A DNA stretch of 64,000 bases, taken from the NCBI GenBank assembly GCA_947652325.1, contig CANTCQ010000003.1, forward strand, positions 1 to 64,000. The letters are read 5' to 3'. Position 1 is the stretch's first letter; every line of letters starts with the position of its first letter. The DNA comes from an uncultured Mycoplasmatota bacterium. Lineage in GTDB: Bacteria; Bacillota_I; Bacilli_A; RF39; UBA660. The translations under genes were made by a program, and so were the position numbers. The notes beneath the pieces were generated by a model. It ran no database searches. It was given only the letters and a program-made list of their open reading frames with translations, and was not told the origin of the DNA. Of the stretch, positions 33,869 through 42,716 are shown in pieces.

Positions 33869-34288
33869 ATGAAAGGTTATGTTTTAGATTATATTGATGA
33901 AAATGAGTATCGTAAATTAGAAAGAGCTTTAAAAAAATACAATACATTAGCATTTAAAAAATTGAATTTTGAATATTATCCAGCATTACGAAATGGTAAA
34001 TTTTTAGGAGAATTAACTTCACAAAATAAAAAAGTTGGAACAGAAACTTTTGAATTAAAATTACCAAGTGATAAAATGTTTGCACAAGTACATGGCGAAG
34101 TAAAATTGGTTTATACAGTTTATAAAAAAGAAGAAATTGTAATGTTAGATTCTATTATTCCAAAAGAAATACTTTTAGAAGGACATATGTCTGAATTAAC
34201 TACATATAAAGGAGTTATGATTTCTAAAGCCAATGCTTCCAAAGACAAATTTAAAATAGATTTATTAAATATGTTACAAGATAAGTAA
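33869..34288 (+). CDS. Conserved-looking protein of unknown function
   Basis: 139 residues from ATG 33869 (TTGGGGG upstream). No signal or membrane segment. Mixed alpha/beta with FELKLPSDKMFAQVHGEVKLVYTVYKKEEIVML, a likely beta sheet. No family was recognised. Two consensus promoters in front and a terminator overlapping its stop codon mark it as a strongly expressed single-gene unit. Confidence 0.7.
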   Translation: MKGYVLDYIDENEYRKLERALKKYNTLAFKKLNFEYYPALRNGKFLGELTSQNKKVGTETFELKLPSDKMFAQVHGEVKLVYTVYKKEEIVMLDSIIPKEILLEGHMSELTTYKGVMISKANASKDKFKIDLLNMLQDK

Positions 34289-34305
34289 TTTTCTTATCTT
34301 TTTTT
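34278..34305 (+). terminator. Terminator after 33869 gene
   Basis: AAGATAAG (34278-34285) pairs with CTTATCTT (34293-34300), followed by T's. It includes the stop codon. Confidence 0.85.
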
Positions 34306-34372
34306 GATGTTAAAATTTTCATAAAAACTATTGCCAGTCATAAAATATTATGGTATGATTAAAAAGTCGAAT

Positions 34373-34449
34373 GGACCTCTAGCTCAGTTGGTTAGAGCAT
34401 CCGGCTCATAACCGGGCGGTCGTAGGTTCGAGTCCTACGAGGTCCACCA
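34373..34449 (+). tRNA. tRNA with CAU anticodon (Ile2 or elongator Met)
   Basis: 77 nt including encoded CCA. Acceptor GGACCTC/GAGGTCC with A73, D-arm AGCTCAGTTGGTTAGAGC, anticodon CAT at 34407-34409, T-arm GTAGGTTCGAGTCCTAC. The anticodon stem lacks the three G-C pairs of the initiator. C4-G69 and C5-G68 and the overall similarity to Bacillus tRNA-Ile(CAU) favour lysidine-modified Ile2, which needs TilS; Met cannot be excluded. Confidence 0.9.
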
Positions 34450-34458
34450 TTAAAATTT

Positions 34459-34543
34459 GCAGGTATGGCGGAATTGGTAGACGCACTAGACTTAGGATCT
34501 AGCGGAGAAATCCATGGGGGTTCAAGTCCCTTTACCTGCACCA
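34459..34543 (+). tRNA. tRNA-Leu (UAG anticodon)
   Basis: 85 nt with encoded CCA. Acceptor GCAGGTA/TACCTGC, long variable arm as expected for Leu, anticodon TAG at 34493-34495, T-arm with GTTCAAGTCC. Ten bases after the CAU tRNA. Reads CUN codons. Confidence 0.93.
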
Positions 34544-34585
34544 TTGAGGTTAAAAGTCGCACTTTAGTGACTTACTATATAGATA

Positions 34586-34618
34586 AAGTTCATAGTATTT
34601 GATATTATGGGCTTTTTT
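34586..34618 (+). terminator. Terminator after the tRNA pair
   Basis: AAAGTTCATAGTA pairs with TATTATGGGCTTT (13 bp including G-T pairs), followed by a T-run. It marks the border between the tRNAs and the mobile region. Confidence 0.75.
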
Positions 34619-34645
34619 CATTGTCTAAAGGAGTGATGAATTTTT

Positions 34646-34939
34646 ATGAAAACTACCATAGAAAATTTAGAATTTCCTTGTGAAATTAAGAAAAAACTAA
34701 AAATGAAAGTTAGTATGGGAAACTTAGAAGTTGAATTTATTGATGGGCATTTGATTAAATTTGATAAAACGAATCTAAGTGTTCAAGAACCGCATAAGAT
34801 TATTGTTAGTAATAAAAAGAATACTCTTGTTGCTTTACTTTATGAAAATGAAGATAAAATATATCTTCCTAATGAAAATGCAATTATATCAATAACTAAA
34901 TATATCAGTATATTAAATACAATGAATAAAATGTATTAA
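34646..34939 (+). CDS. Unknown protein at the start of the mobile element
   Basis: 97 residues from ATG 34646 (AAAGGAGTGATG upstream). Beta-rich, with TNLSVQEPHKIIVSN. A decayed relative with TNISYVEAHRIVIEG lies at 40644-40898 ahead of the recombinase remnant, so this gene seems to belong with the serine recombinase rather than the core. No function known. Confidence 0.55.
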   Translation: MKTTIENLEFPCEIKKKLKMKVSMGNLEVEFIDGHLIKFDKTNLSVQEPHKIIVSNKKNTLVALLYENEDKIYLPNENAIISITKYISILNTMNKMY

Positions 34940-35460
34940 AAATAGATTAAATTTGTACTGAAAATGTACTATTTTTATACTAAATTTATACTAGAAATTG
35001 TATTAATTTTGTATTATTTATTGCATTGTAATTAGACTATTCCCTATGATACTATGGTAGTGTATTGAAAATTTATCGATACTTATAGAATTGCAACTTT
35101 TTTGCATACTTTTTGCAACAATTTTGCAAGAAATTTGCAACTTTTTTGCCTAGACATTGCAAGAAACAAGTGGTACTATGATAAAGTATTGAGCAAAATA
35201 TCAATACAAGAGTATTTTTATTTCTCAAATTCTTCCCAAAAATTACACGAAATTTACTCATTTTTTACCTAGACTTTGCCTATTATAGATGATAATATGG
35301 TATCGTATCAAGTGATAGCATTTACAGAGTGAATTACAGTTTGATTTACCGAGTAATTTACAGAGTAAAGTATCTAGCGAGTTCATAAAATATGTGCTAA
35401 ACTTGGTATGATAGAAAATAATTCTATCAAATATGTACTGAATAACTAACATTATATTTT
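34940..35460 (+). repeat. Phased iteron array in four diverged modules
   Basis: A gene-free ~520 bp region. Each module has short words at 11-12 bp steps: TGTACT/TATACT (34950-35000), TTGCAAC/TTGCAAG (35090-35150), ATTACAC/TTTACTC (35240-35270) and TTTACAG/ATTTACC (35310-35365). A TAGACT-like box follows (35034, 35151, 35270, less clear near 35374), then a TATGATACTATGGTA-like stretch (35045, 35172, 35290, 35404). The spacing matches one helical turn, suggesting side-by-side protein binding, perhaps by the recombinase or a regulator. Confidence 0.6.
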
Positions 35461-35469
35461 TAGTTACCT

Positions 35470-35499
35470 AACACAAGGGAATTTTCTCTTGTGTTTTTT
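35470..35499 (+). terminator. Hairpin with T-run before the recombinase
   Basis: AACACAAG (35470-35477) pairs with CTTGTGTT (35488-35495), then T's. It would attenuate transcripts coming from the iteron region before the recombinase. Confidence 0.75.
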
Positions 35500-35533
35500 C
35501 GTTTTAAAAAATAAAAGAAAGGAACGTGATAAA

Positions 35534-37273
35534 TTGAAAGAAGAAAACGAAATCATTTGTGGTCTTTATCCACGTGTTTCAACTGAGGATCAAAGTAGAT
35601 TTGGTCATAGTTTAGATGAACAAGAAGATAGACTACGAAAACTATGTGAATTTAAAGGTTATAAAATATATAAAGTATATCGTGAAGAAGGAGTTTCAGC
35701 AAAAAATACAAATCGACCAAAATTTAAAGAAATGATACAAGATATGAAAGATGGTAAGATAAACAAGATTATTGTCTATAAATTAGATAGACTTACTCGT
35801 TCTATTAAAGACTTGGAAACAATTTGTACTCTTTTAGAGGACTACCATTGTGATTTAGAAAGTGTTGCTGAAGAAATCAATACAGGAAATGCCAATGGGA
35901 AATTCTTTATTAGAATGCTTACAATACTTGCTCAACTTGAAATAGAGAGAACTAGTGAGAGAACGAAGTTTGGACTTGTAGGAGCCGCTAAAAAGGGTCA
36001 TATTTCGGGGAAACCAGCACTTGGATATACTAAAAAAGGAAAAAGCAAAAAATTAGTGATTGATGATTTAGAGTCAGAAGTAGTAAAAAGAATTTTCAAT
36101 ATGTATTTAGAGGGTTCATCAGTATGTTATATATGTGAGAAATTTAATGAAGAAAATGTTTTAAATCGACATTGGGCAACTACTACTGTAGATAAGATAT
36201 TATCTAATAAAATTTATATTGGTAATATAGAGCATGGGAAAAGAGATAAAAAGAATGCTCAAATATTTGAAAATGTTGTACCAACTATTATTGATAAAAC
36301 TACATTTGAGTGTGTACAAAAGAGAAAAGAAAAGAATCTCAAAAACTTCAAACGAAAAAGAACTTATATTTTTATGCAAAAGATACTTTGCCCTAAATGT
36401 CATAAAATTATGGGTGGAGAATCTAGTACAAGTGGTACAGGAGATAAACATATCTATTACAAATGTAATTGTTGTAAGAAAAGAATTAGTGAGAAAAGAA
36501 TAGAAAAAGAATTGATGAAATTTTTAAATGATATGTTAGATTTTTTTCTTATCGTAGATAATTCTTTTAAGCCATCAATGTGTAGAGATATAGAACAAGA
36601 AATAACAAAATATGAAAAAATGAAAGATGAACTAAACGATAAGGTAACAAGAATAAAAAAAGAATTTATGGATGGAGAAATTGCTGCCAAAGTGTTTGAA
36701 AAAGAACTTCATTATTTAGAAAAAGAAACTAAAAATATAGAACTAAAAATTGTTGAATTAAAAGACTTGAAACAAAGCAATGAGCATAAACCGGATGTCG
36801 AATTGTTTTTCAATGTAAAAGAAATAGAAAAGTTAAAATTGAAATCTGAATATGTAAAAGAACATAATTTATGGAATCAGTTGAGCCAAGAACAAAAACA
36901 ATATATCATAAACAAATACATTGATGAAATAGAGATTAGTAGTGATAATAACCATAATGTTTCTATTTTAAATATTATCTTCAATAAAAATGAAATCGAA
37001 AATATTGGTCTTATGTTTAGAAATGATTGTTTCGATATGATGGTCAATGTCGAAGATCGAGATATTATTTTATCCCATGCAAAAAGTGAGGAAGAAACAA
37101 AAAGTTATATAAGTACATTAAGGAATTTTTATAATATCAAAGAAACTACAATACAAAATGAATTATTTGATATAACGAAATTTAATTCTGATGATATCAT
37201 ACAAATAATTCCACAAGAAAAGAAATCTAAATTTGAAAAAAATAAATTCAAAATATTACAAATTGAGGTATAG
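35534..37273 (+). CDS. Large serine recombinase
   Basis: 579 residues from TTG 35534 (GAAAGGAACGTG upstream). The resolvase domain opens GLYPRVSTEDQSRFGHSLDEQ with the nucleophile Ser in RVSTEDQ, and YKLDRLTRS follows. The Recombinase domain (residues ~170-270), a zinc ribbon (CPKCHKIMGGES...CNCCKK) and a long coiled coil complete the TnpX/TndX-like architecture. It would excise and integrate the element. Upstream hairpin and iterons are probably its control region. Confidence 0.95.
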   Translation: MKEENEIICGLYPRVSTEDQSRFGHSLDEQEDRLRKLCEFKGYKIYKVYREEGVSAKNTNRPKFKEMIQDMKDGKINKIIVYKLDRLTRSIKDLETICTLLEDYHCDLESVAEEINTGNANGKFFIRMLTILAQLEIERTSERTKFGLVGAAKKGHISGKPALGYTKKGKSKKLVIDDLESEVVKRIFNMYLEGSSVCYICEKFNEENVLNRHWATTTVDKILSNKIYIGNIEHGKRDKKNAQIFENVVPTIIDKTTFECVQKRKEKNLKNFKRKRTYIFMQKILCPKCHKIMGGESSTSGTGDKHIYYKCNCCKKRISEKRIEKELMKFLNDMLDFFLIVDNSFKPSMCRDIEQEITKYEKMKDELNDKVTRIKKEFMDGEIAAKVFEKELHYLEKETKNIELKIVELKDLKQSNEHKPDVELFFNVKEIEKLKLKSEYVKEHNLWNQLSQEQKQYIINKYIDEIEISSDNNHNVSILNIIFNKNEIENIGLMFRNDCFDMMVNVEDRDIILSHAKSEEETKSYISTLRNFYNIKETTIQNELFDITKFNSDDIIQIIPQEKKSKFEKNKFKILQIEV

Positions 37274-37312
37274 AAATATATCTCTTTTTTATTGGCAGAA
37301 AGGGGACGATTT

Positions 37313-37483
37313 ATGAATTACTTTTTTAAATTTTTACTACCACAACTATATGATTATTTTAAAGATGAAACAAAAGTATCAGAGTTTATTCCACAAGTGA
37401 TAGAACAACAATATGAAAACTTATTACTTGAATATAAAGAAAATGAAAGAAAGGAAGTAAAAAATGAAACAACTAACAAATGA
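37313..37483 (+). CDS. Small hypothetical protein A of the element
   Basis: 56 residues from ATG 37313 (AAAGGGGACG upstream). Begins MNYFFKFLLPQLYDYFKDE, acidic and helical with a basic/polar tail. Overlaps the next small gene by 20 bp. No family recognised. Confidence 0.55.
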   Translation: MNYFFKFLLPQLYDYFKDETKVSEFIPQVIEQQYENLLLEYKENERKEVKNETTNK

Positions 37484-37712
37484 TGAAATAATAAAAAATG
37501 GTGTAGAAACGATAAACCAATATAGAGTATTAGATTATCTAAAAAAGAATCTAAACATATTTTCATTTGAAATATTTTTATATGATAGAGATACGATCAA
37601 AGTGATAGATTGTGAAAATAAAGAAGCCTATTTTAGATATGATAAAGAGAAAAAAGAAGTGTTATTTTTAGAGGAAGAAATAGAAAAAATTGATGACTAT
37701 GAATTGTGTTAA
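37464..37712 (+). CDS. Small hypothetical protein B of the element
   Basis: 82 residues from ATG 37464 (AAAGGAAG upstream). Helical N-terminus, then a beta-rich part (YDRDTIKVIDCENKEAYFRYD). Translationally coupled with protein A. It could be a small regulator of transfer, but nothing in it shows this. Confidence 0.55.
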   Translation: MKQLTNDEIIKNGVETINQYRVLDYLKKNLNIFSFEIFLYDRDTIKVIDCENKEAYFRYDKEKKEVLFLEEEIEKIDDYELC

Positions 37713-38063
37713 TCATAGTTTTTTGTTTACTTTTTTTCAAAAAAGTAATAACAAACGTGGCACGTTTTGTTGAACTTAGTTCAATGAAAGTGGCGATAGT
37801 TTGTAGAAAAAATTGTGAGAGATTTCACTTACGAAGTATGTGGAATCACGAATAATTTTCATAGATAAAATTGAAAGTTGTACTTTCTATTTTATCAAAG
37901 ACTTATGGAATTTTATTCCCTTACGATAGTTTGGGAATATTACGAAATAAGGCAAACGGTTTCTAAGGTGGTAAACCTTAGCTCCCATGTTTTGATGCTT
38001 GCGTCAAAACATATAGGGAGTTAGAAATTTTGTCTTGGTTTCCTACCCACTCTTAGAGTGTTT
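37713..38063 (+). other. Hairpin-rich region, candidate oriT
   Basis: 350 bp without a gene, packed with inverted repeats: AAACGT/ACGTTT-type (about 37755-37770), GAACTTAGTTC, GATAAAATTGAAAG/CTTTCTATTTTATC (about 37864-37897), CTAAGGT/AACCTTAG (about 37961-37981) and TGTTTTGATG/CGTCAAAACA (about 37988-38012). It lies directly before a MobV-like relaxase gene, where MobV oriTs are found. No match to a known nick site was made. Confidence 0.5.
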
Positions 38064-39482
38064 ATGAAACCTCAAAATGATATTAGTAAGGAAGTGATAT
38101 TTATACAAAAATTAGCCTATTCATTCCATATTGGAAACGATAAAAATAAAAGCAAAAGGTCAAGAAAAACTATAAAAAATGGTGTTGTTGTAGATAAAGT
38201 TTTTAATAATAATGCAATTCAAAATTCACAACAATTATCAAAAGTAAATAAACATAATTTACGAAAATATGATGATAAGATCGAACTAATTGAGATTATA
38301 TGTGGAACAAATAATTTGTATGAAGACGTGAAAAAATTATATGTTCAAGAATTTGATGAGGCACGAAAAGAATATAACGAAAAACAAACTCGTAATGATA
38401 GAAAAATTGAAGATTATTTTTCTCATATTTCTAGTAATGCAAAAAATGATTTGGCTTGTGAGATTATTATTGAACTTGGAAATATGGAATTTTGGAAAGA
38501 TAAAGAAGATTCCTATAAAAGAAAAATGACAGAAGTTTTCAAAGAACAAATACAAGATTTAGAAAAAATGGTACCTTCTTTTAAAGTAGCAAATGCTGTT
38601 GTTCATTATGATGAAGCAAGTCCTCATTTACATATCGTTGGTGTTCCTGTAAAAGATGGAAATAAAAATGGTATGAAAAAACAAGTGGGAAAATCTACAA
38701 TATTCACAAAAGAATCATTAAGAGAAATACAAGATACTTTAAGAATTTATTGTAAAGAATCTTTTAACAAAATCTATAATACAAATATTGAATTGTTAGA
38801 AAAACTTGATGGAAGAAATGATGACATTCCTATAAAAAATATGAATAAACAATATACCTATTTGAAAGAAAACGCCGATCGAAATCGTGAAAGATTAGAA
38901 CAAGTGAATATTCAAACAAAAGATACTCTTTCAAAGTCAAATGAGGTCAAAGAAATTATTTCTAATTTGAAACCTACTAAAATTTCCAAAAATAATTATG
39001 TTATTAGTGAAGAAGATAAAGAAATAATTTATAACTTTGCTAAAAAGGTTGATATCAATGTTGAAGGAATAAAGAATATTGATGACTTAACTTCTCTTAT
39101 GGATGATTTTGAACATAATTTAAAAAATCGTACAAACGAAGTTGATGACTTACAACTACAACTAAAAGAGAAAAATCAAAGAATTAAAACTCTTGAAAAG
39201 CAAAATATTACAAAGCAAAATAAAATTGCTGAACAAAGAAAAGAAATTTTTTCTTTAAAAGATGAAGTTTCTCAATTAGAAAAATTACTCCAAGCATGGC
39301 AAGAGTTTTGGAAAAAGATTTTGGAGTTCTTTCAAGACAAATTTTTCAGTTCTAAAAAGGAAGATACCATTTATAAACAAGTTATGGATGAAATGATTGA
39401 TAGAAATATACTAGATAAAAAAGATATTGATTATATTCAAAATGGCTATTATTCAAAAGATAATGATGATTTAGAACTATAA
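38064..39482 (+). CDS. MobV/Pre-type relaxase
   Basis: About 472 residues. The histidine motif HYDEASPHLHIVGVPVKDG (about residue 183) is the motif-III signature of MobV relaxases (HxDE...PHxH). The later half is coiled coil (KEKNQRIKTLEKQN). It would nick oriT for mobilisation by a helper conjugative system; no type IV secretion genes are here. The start is uncertain: ATG 38064 has no SD. Confidence 0.85.
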   Translation: MKPQNDISKEVIFIQKLAYSFHIGNDKNKSKRSRKTIKNGVVVDKVFNNNAIQNSQQLSKVNKHNLRKYDDKIELIEIICGTNNLYEDVKKLYVQEFDEARKEYNEKQTRNDRKIEDYFSHISSNAKNDLACEIIIELGNMEFWKDKEDSYKRKMTEVFKEQIQDLEKMVPSFKVANAVVHYDEASPHLHIVGVPVKDGNKNGMKKQVGKSTIFTKESLREIQDTLRIYCKESFNKIYNTNIELLEKLDGRNDDIPIKNMNKQYTYLKENADRNRERLEQVNIQTKDTLSKSNEVKEIISNLKPTKISKNNYVISEEDKEIIYNFAKKVDINVEGIKNIDDLTSLMDDFEHNLKNRTNEVDDLQLQLKEKNQRIKTLEKQNITKQNKIAEQRKEIFSLKDEVSQLEKLLQAWQEFWKKILEFFQDKFFSSKKEDTIYKQVMDEMIDRNILDKKDIDYIQNGYYSKDNDDLEL

Positions 39483-39493
39483 AAACTATGCTA

Positions 39494-39534
39494 TGGACTA
39501 CAGAAAATTTTTATTTTCTGTAGTCCACTTTTTT
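39494..39534 (+). terminator. Strong terminator after the relaxase
   Basis: TGGACTACAGAAAA (39494-39507) pairs perfectly with TTTTCTGTAGTCCA (39514-39527), then a T-run. Confidence 0.92.
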
Positions 39535-39603
39535 GTGCTTAACACACTATTAAAAAACGTTTATAAGTGATATAATTATTTTAATTGAAAGGAAGAATTA
39601 ATA

Positions 39604-40407
39604 ATGAAATTAAAAGTTTTAGTTGATAACAATACATATATAGATTGGTATTATTTAGGAGAACCAGCTGTATCATATTACATTGAAGATGAGGATACAA
39701 AAATACTATTTGATACTGGCTATTCAGATATATTTATATCTAATTCTAAAAAAATGGGGATAGATTTAAGTAATATAGATAAATTAGTAATATCTCATGG
39801 TCACGATGATCATACAAAAGGGTTAAAATATTTTTTTGAAAGTAAAAGAGATATAGAATTAATTTCACATCCAGCTTGCTTTTATTATAAAGAAGATAAT
39901 ACTGGTTTGTATATAGGTTCTCCATTAAAAAAAGAAGAATTAGAAAAAAAGTGTAATTTGAATCTAACAGATAAACCAATCAAGATAAGTAAAAATATTT
40001 ATTATTTAGGCGAAATTCCAACTATTTATGATTTTGAAAAAAGATATTCAATAGGTAAAACAATTATAAATGGTGATAAGGAAGATGATTATATAAAAGA
40101 TGATTCTGCAATCGTATATAAAAGTAATGAGGGCATTTTTGTGATTACAGGATGTTCTCATAGTGGAATTTGTAATATTATTGAGTATGCAAAAAAGGTT
40201 TGTAATGATAATAGAGTAATAGGAGTTATCGGTGGATTTCATCTTTTTGATAAAGATGAAAGATTAAATTCTACGATAGAATATTTAAAAAAGAATAATA
40301 TTAAATTATTATATCCGTGTCATTGTGTTTCTTTACAAGCTAAAATTGAAATGGGAAAAGAAATAGAAATAAATGAGGTTGGAGTTGGATTAGAATTAAA
40401 CCTTTAA
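39604..40407 (+). CDS. MBL-fold metallohydrolase
   Basis: 267 residues from ATG 39604 (GAAAGGAAG upstream). The HxHxDH site is SHGHDDHTKG (about residue 62), followed by a later His in GCSHSGICN and H in GGFHLF. The pattern fits the subgroup annotated near 7,8-dihydropterin-6-methyl-4-aminobenzene-phosphate synthase; substrate not predictable. It lies between the mobilisation gene and the decayed element, so it looks like cargo. No signal peptide. Confidence 0.88.
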   Translation: MKLKVLVDNNTYIDWYYLGEPAVSYYIEDEDTKILFDTGYSDIFISNSKKMGIDLSNIDKLVISHGHDDHTKGLKYFFESKRDIELISHPACFYYKEDNTGLYIGSPLKKEELEKKCNLNLTDKPIKISKNIYYLGEIPTIYDFEKRYSIGKTIINGDKEDDYIKDDSAIVYKSNEGIFVITGCSHSGICNIIEYAKKVCNDNRVIGVIGGFHLFDKDERLNSTIEYLKKNNIKLLYPCHCVSLQAKIEMGKEIEINEVGVGLELNL

Positions 40408-40643
40408 AATCTAAATTACAATTTATGCGACAATTTATATTGTGTTAAATTAGGATAAGCGATATAATGAATGTGTCAAATATCAATGAACTTATTTTTT
40501 TACTGATGAGTGCAAAACCCCATCAGTAAACGCACCAGAGAAGAATCTGCTCGAACTTTTATAGTTAGAGCTTAATGATAAATATCAATTCTAGAAATGG
40601 AATTGATTTTTTGTTGTGTAAAGATAAGTGAGGAGATTCTTTA
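40408..40643 (+). other. Intergenic region with two hairpins
   Basis: TACTGATG (40501-40508) pairs with CATCAGTA (40521-40528). ATCAATTC (40584-40591) pairs with GAATTGAT (40600-40607) followed by T's, a likely terminator. The part between (40529-40575) is unusually GC-rich for the area but was not identified. No gene seen. Confidence 0.5.
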
Positions 40644-40898
40644 ATGGTTAATATTATTAAACAAGAAATTGAAATGGAAACTGCTTTAAAAAATAAGATT
40701 GAATTTATATGTAGCTTTTGTAATACATAACTAACTATTATTAATGGAAGTAGCAAAAACATAGAACATACAAATATCTCTTATGTAGAAGCACATAGGA
40801 TTGTAATAGAAGGAATTACTTATTTAGCATTTAATTATGAAACTAACATCTATGTAGAAAATTTAAGTAAACCTATTTCATTCAAAGATTTAGAATAA
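40644..40898 (+). pseudogene. Decayed relative of the 34646 gene
   Basis: Starts at ATG 40644 with GTGAGGAG upstream and reads to a stop at 40896-40898, but an in-frame TAA at 40728-40730 breaks it. TNISYVEAHRIVIEG and IYVEN parallel TNLSVQEPHKIIVSN and IYLPN of the intact gene. The same gene type precedes both recombinases. Confidence 0.5.
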
Positions 40899-41029
40899 TA
40901 CATCAAATTATTAAATTAAAATAGGATTTATAAAAAATTATTCCATTCTAACAATTTATTTAGGATTTTCTAATGTGTTCAATAATAATGAATTGCATGC
41001 TTTCCGCAACAATTTTGCAACTTTTTTGC

Positions 41030-41503
41030 AGTTATCAAACTATCGCCAATATTTTTAATGAAGAAAATATTGCTAATAAAAAATGGCGAGATAATACAAT
41101 TTTAGAAATGATAGAAAATCATATTTATAAAGGAGATTTTATTCATGGTAAAAGGACTGGTAAACCCACATATTACGAAGATGTTGTAGAGCCTCTAGTA
41201 TCTAAAGAAATGTGGGAAAGTTGCCAAGTTCTAAAGAAAAAAAATTCTAGAAATTATATGAGATATAAAGAATATCTATTTTTACAAAAAATCAGATGTC
41301 CCAAATGTGGAAGGATATTAGGCGGTAAAGTTACTTATAAAAAGAAGAATGATAAAATTTATTATTACTATGGTTGTGAGAAATGTAAAAATAATATTAA
41401 AGAAGATAAAATTGAAGAATCTATACTACATTTATTAAGTGATATTTTAGAATATGCTTCAGTAGTAAATCACTTCTTTTTACCCAAGTTAAAAAGTAAA
41501 TAA
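41030..41503 (+). pseudogene. Serine recombinase remnant (C-terminal part)
   Basis: The frame reads SYQTIANIFNEENIANKKW, then HIYKGDFIHGKRTGK, a zinc-ribbon CPKCGRILGGK...CEKCK: the Recombinase and zinc domains of a large serine recombinase. The resolvase catalytic domain is missing. Upstream (40990-41030) the DNA is TTGCAAC-type iteron sequence like that at 35090-35150, fused straight into the middle of the gene, so an internal deletion removed the start. Confidence 0.85.
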
Positions 41504-41624
41504 ACCAATCCTAAATAAGACTTTCTAGATTTCATGGTGTTTTCTCATATCCTGTTTAAAAACATTTTTTATGTTTTTAAGTAAAAATGGTGTATAATAG
41601 TATGTACGTTTGAGGAGGATTATA

Positions 41625-42716
41625 ATGCTTAATGAAAAAAATAAAACAAAAATATTAAATTTAGATATTATTAGACAATTAAAAAAATATGATATACTAA
41701 ATACATTTACATCTAAAAAAGAATTAGATATGTGGCTATCAGAACTAAATAGTTTAGAAACACATAATATTTTGACTTTAAATGTTGATTCTGAATCTAT
41801 AAAGTTTGATTTAAACTTGTTAATTGATAGAAATCTATTAAACACTTTAGATTACAATAAAAGAGTTGAAGCATTAGCAAGTATTAAAAATGCTGAAGGT
41901 TGGTATCATTTATTTGATAGAATGTTAAGACCAGAATTTTTAAGTAGTAACAAATTTTATCAAGATATAGAAACTTTAAAAAGGGCAGAATGTGCGCAAA
42001 CTTCTTTATGGATTATTGGTGAATCAACATTTATTAATAGCCCATATCATGATGAAGATTTTGAATTACTAGTAACTTCAAAAGATACCAGTGATAATGA
42101 CTTTGATTATGTGGTTTGGGATGCGATTGCAATGGTTTCGAACAATGCTGATTCAATTAATAGTGAGTATCATAGACAAGATTTGCAAACAATTGTTAAA
42201 TATGGTTCAAAATCTCTTCAAATGTCTCATACTTATCCAAAAATGGCAATTAATTATTTAGCTGTTAATCCAGTGTCTTTAAAGGATTCTTATCATTTAG
42301 AAAATATGGAAATATTGGCTCAAAATCAAGAAATAGGCAATTTCTTATATGCAGTAATGACGAATCCACAAGCAACAAAAAGAAGAAATTATAGAAGCAT
42401 AATAAGAGAAATGATAGAAAATAAGAATAATATAGGTTATGTATTTTTGGTGTGCTATTATGCTATAGGTGAACAAGCAGCAGTTGAAGCTCAAAATATA
42501 CTCGAACGTAATTATTTCTATGAAATAAAAAATTCTTATAATATTTTAGAATTGCTAAAAAAAGTGGATGAAAGAATTAATGTTATAGATGGAGAATTTA
42601 AAGATATAACGATATATGAAATCGGATGTAACGATTCTGAATGTGATAATCAAGATTTAAGTAGTCAAAAGAAAAAAAAGATTAGAAGTTTTTTCAAGAA
42701 AAATAAGAGTTTATAA
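41625..42716 (+). CDS. Protein with 41-residue tandem repeats, unknown function
   Basis: 363 residues from ATG 41625 (GAGGAGG upstream). YH-x-E/Q-D/N-x-E/Q motifs recur at residues 141 (YHDEDFELL), 182 (YHRQDLQTI) and 223 (YHLENMEIL), a spacing of exactly 41 residues, suggesting a helical repeat solenoid. Basic C-terminal tail KKKKIRSFFKKNK. No signal peptide. A TATAAT (about 41594) precedes it. It may be the last gene of the accessory region. Confidence 0.7.
   Translation: MLNEKNKTKILNLDIIRQLKKYDILNTFTSKKELDMWLSELNSLETHNILTLNVDSESIKFDLNLLIDRNLLNTLDYNKRVEALASIKNAEGWYHLFDRMLRPEFLSSNKFYQDIETLKRAECAQTSLWIIGESTFINSPYHDEDFELLVTSKDTSDNDFDYVVWDAIAMVSNNADSINSEYHRQDLQTIVKYGSKSLQMSHTYPKMAINYLAVNPVSLKDSYHLENMEILAQNQEIGNFLYAVMTNPQATKRRNYRSIIREMIENKNNIGYVFLVCYYAIGEQAAVEAQNILERNYFYEIKNSYNILELLKKVDERINVIDGEFKDITIYEIGCNDSECDNQDLSSQKKKKIRSFFKKNKSL

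Noticed and set aside
34940..35460. CRISPR array in the iteron region
   Set aside because: Repeats are 11-12 bp words without spacers of constant size and there are no cas genes.
40501..40575. GC-richer hairpin region as a riboswitch or decayed tRNA
   Set aside because: An 8-bp hairpin is clear, but no conserved core of a known riboswitch or tRNA arms could be found.
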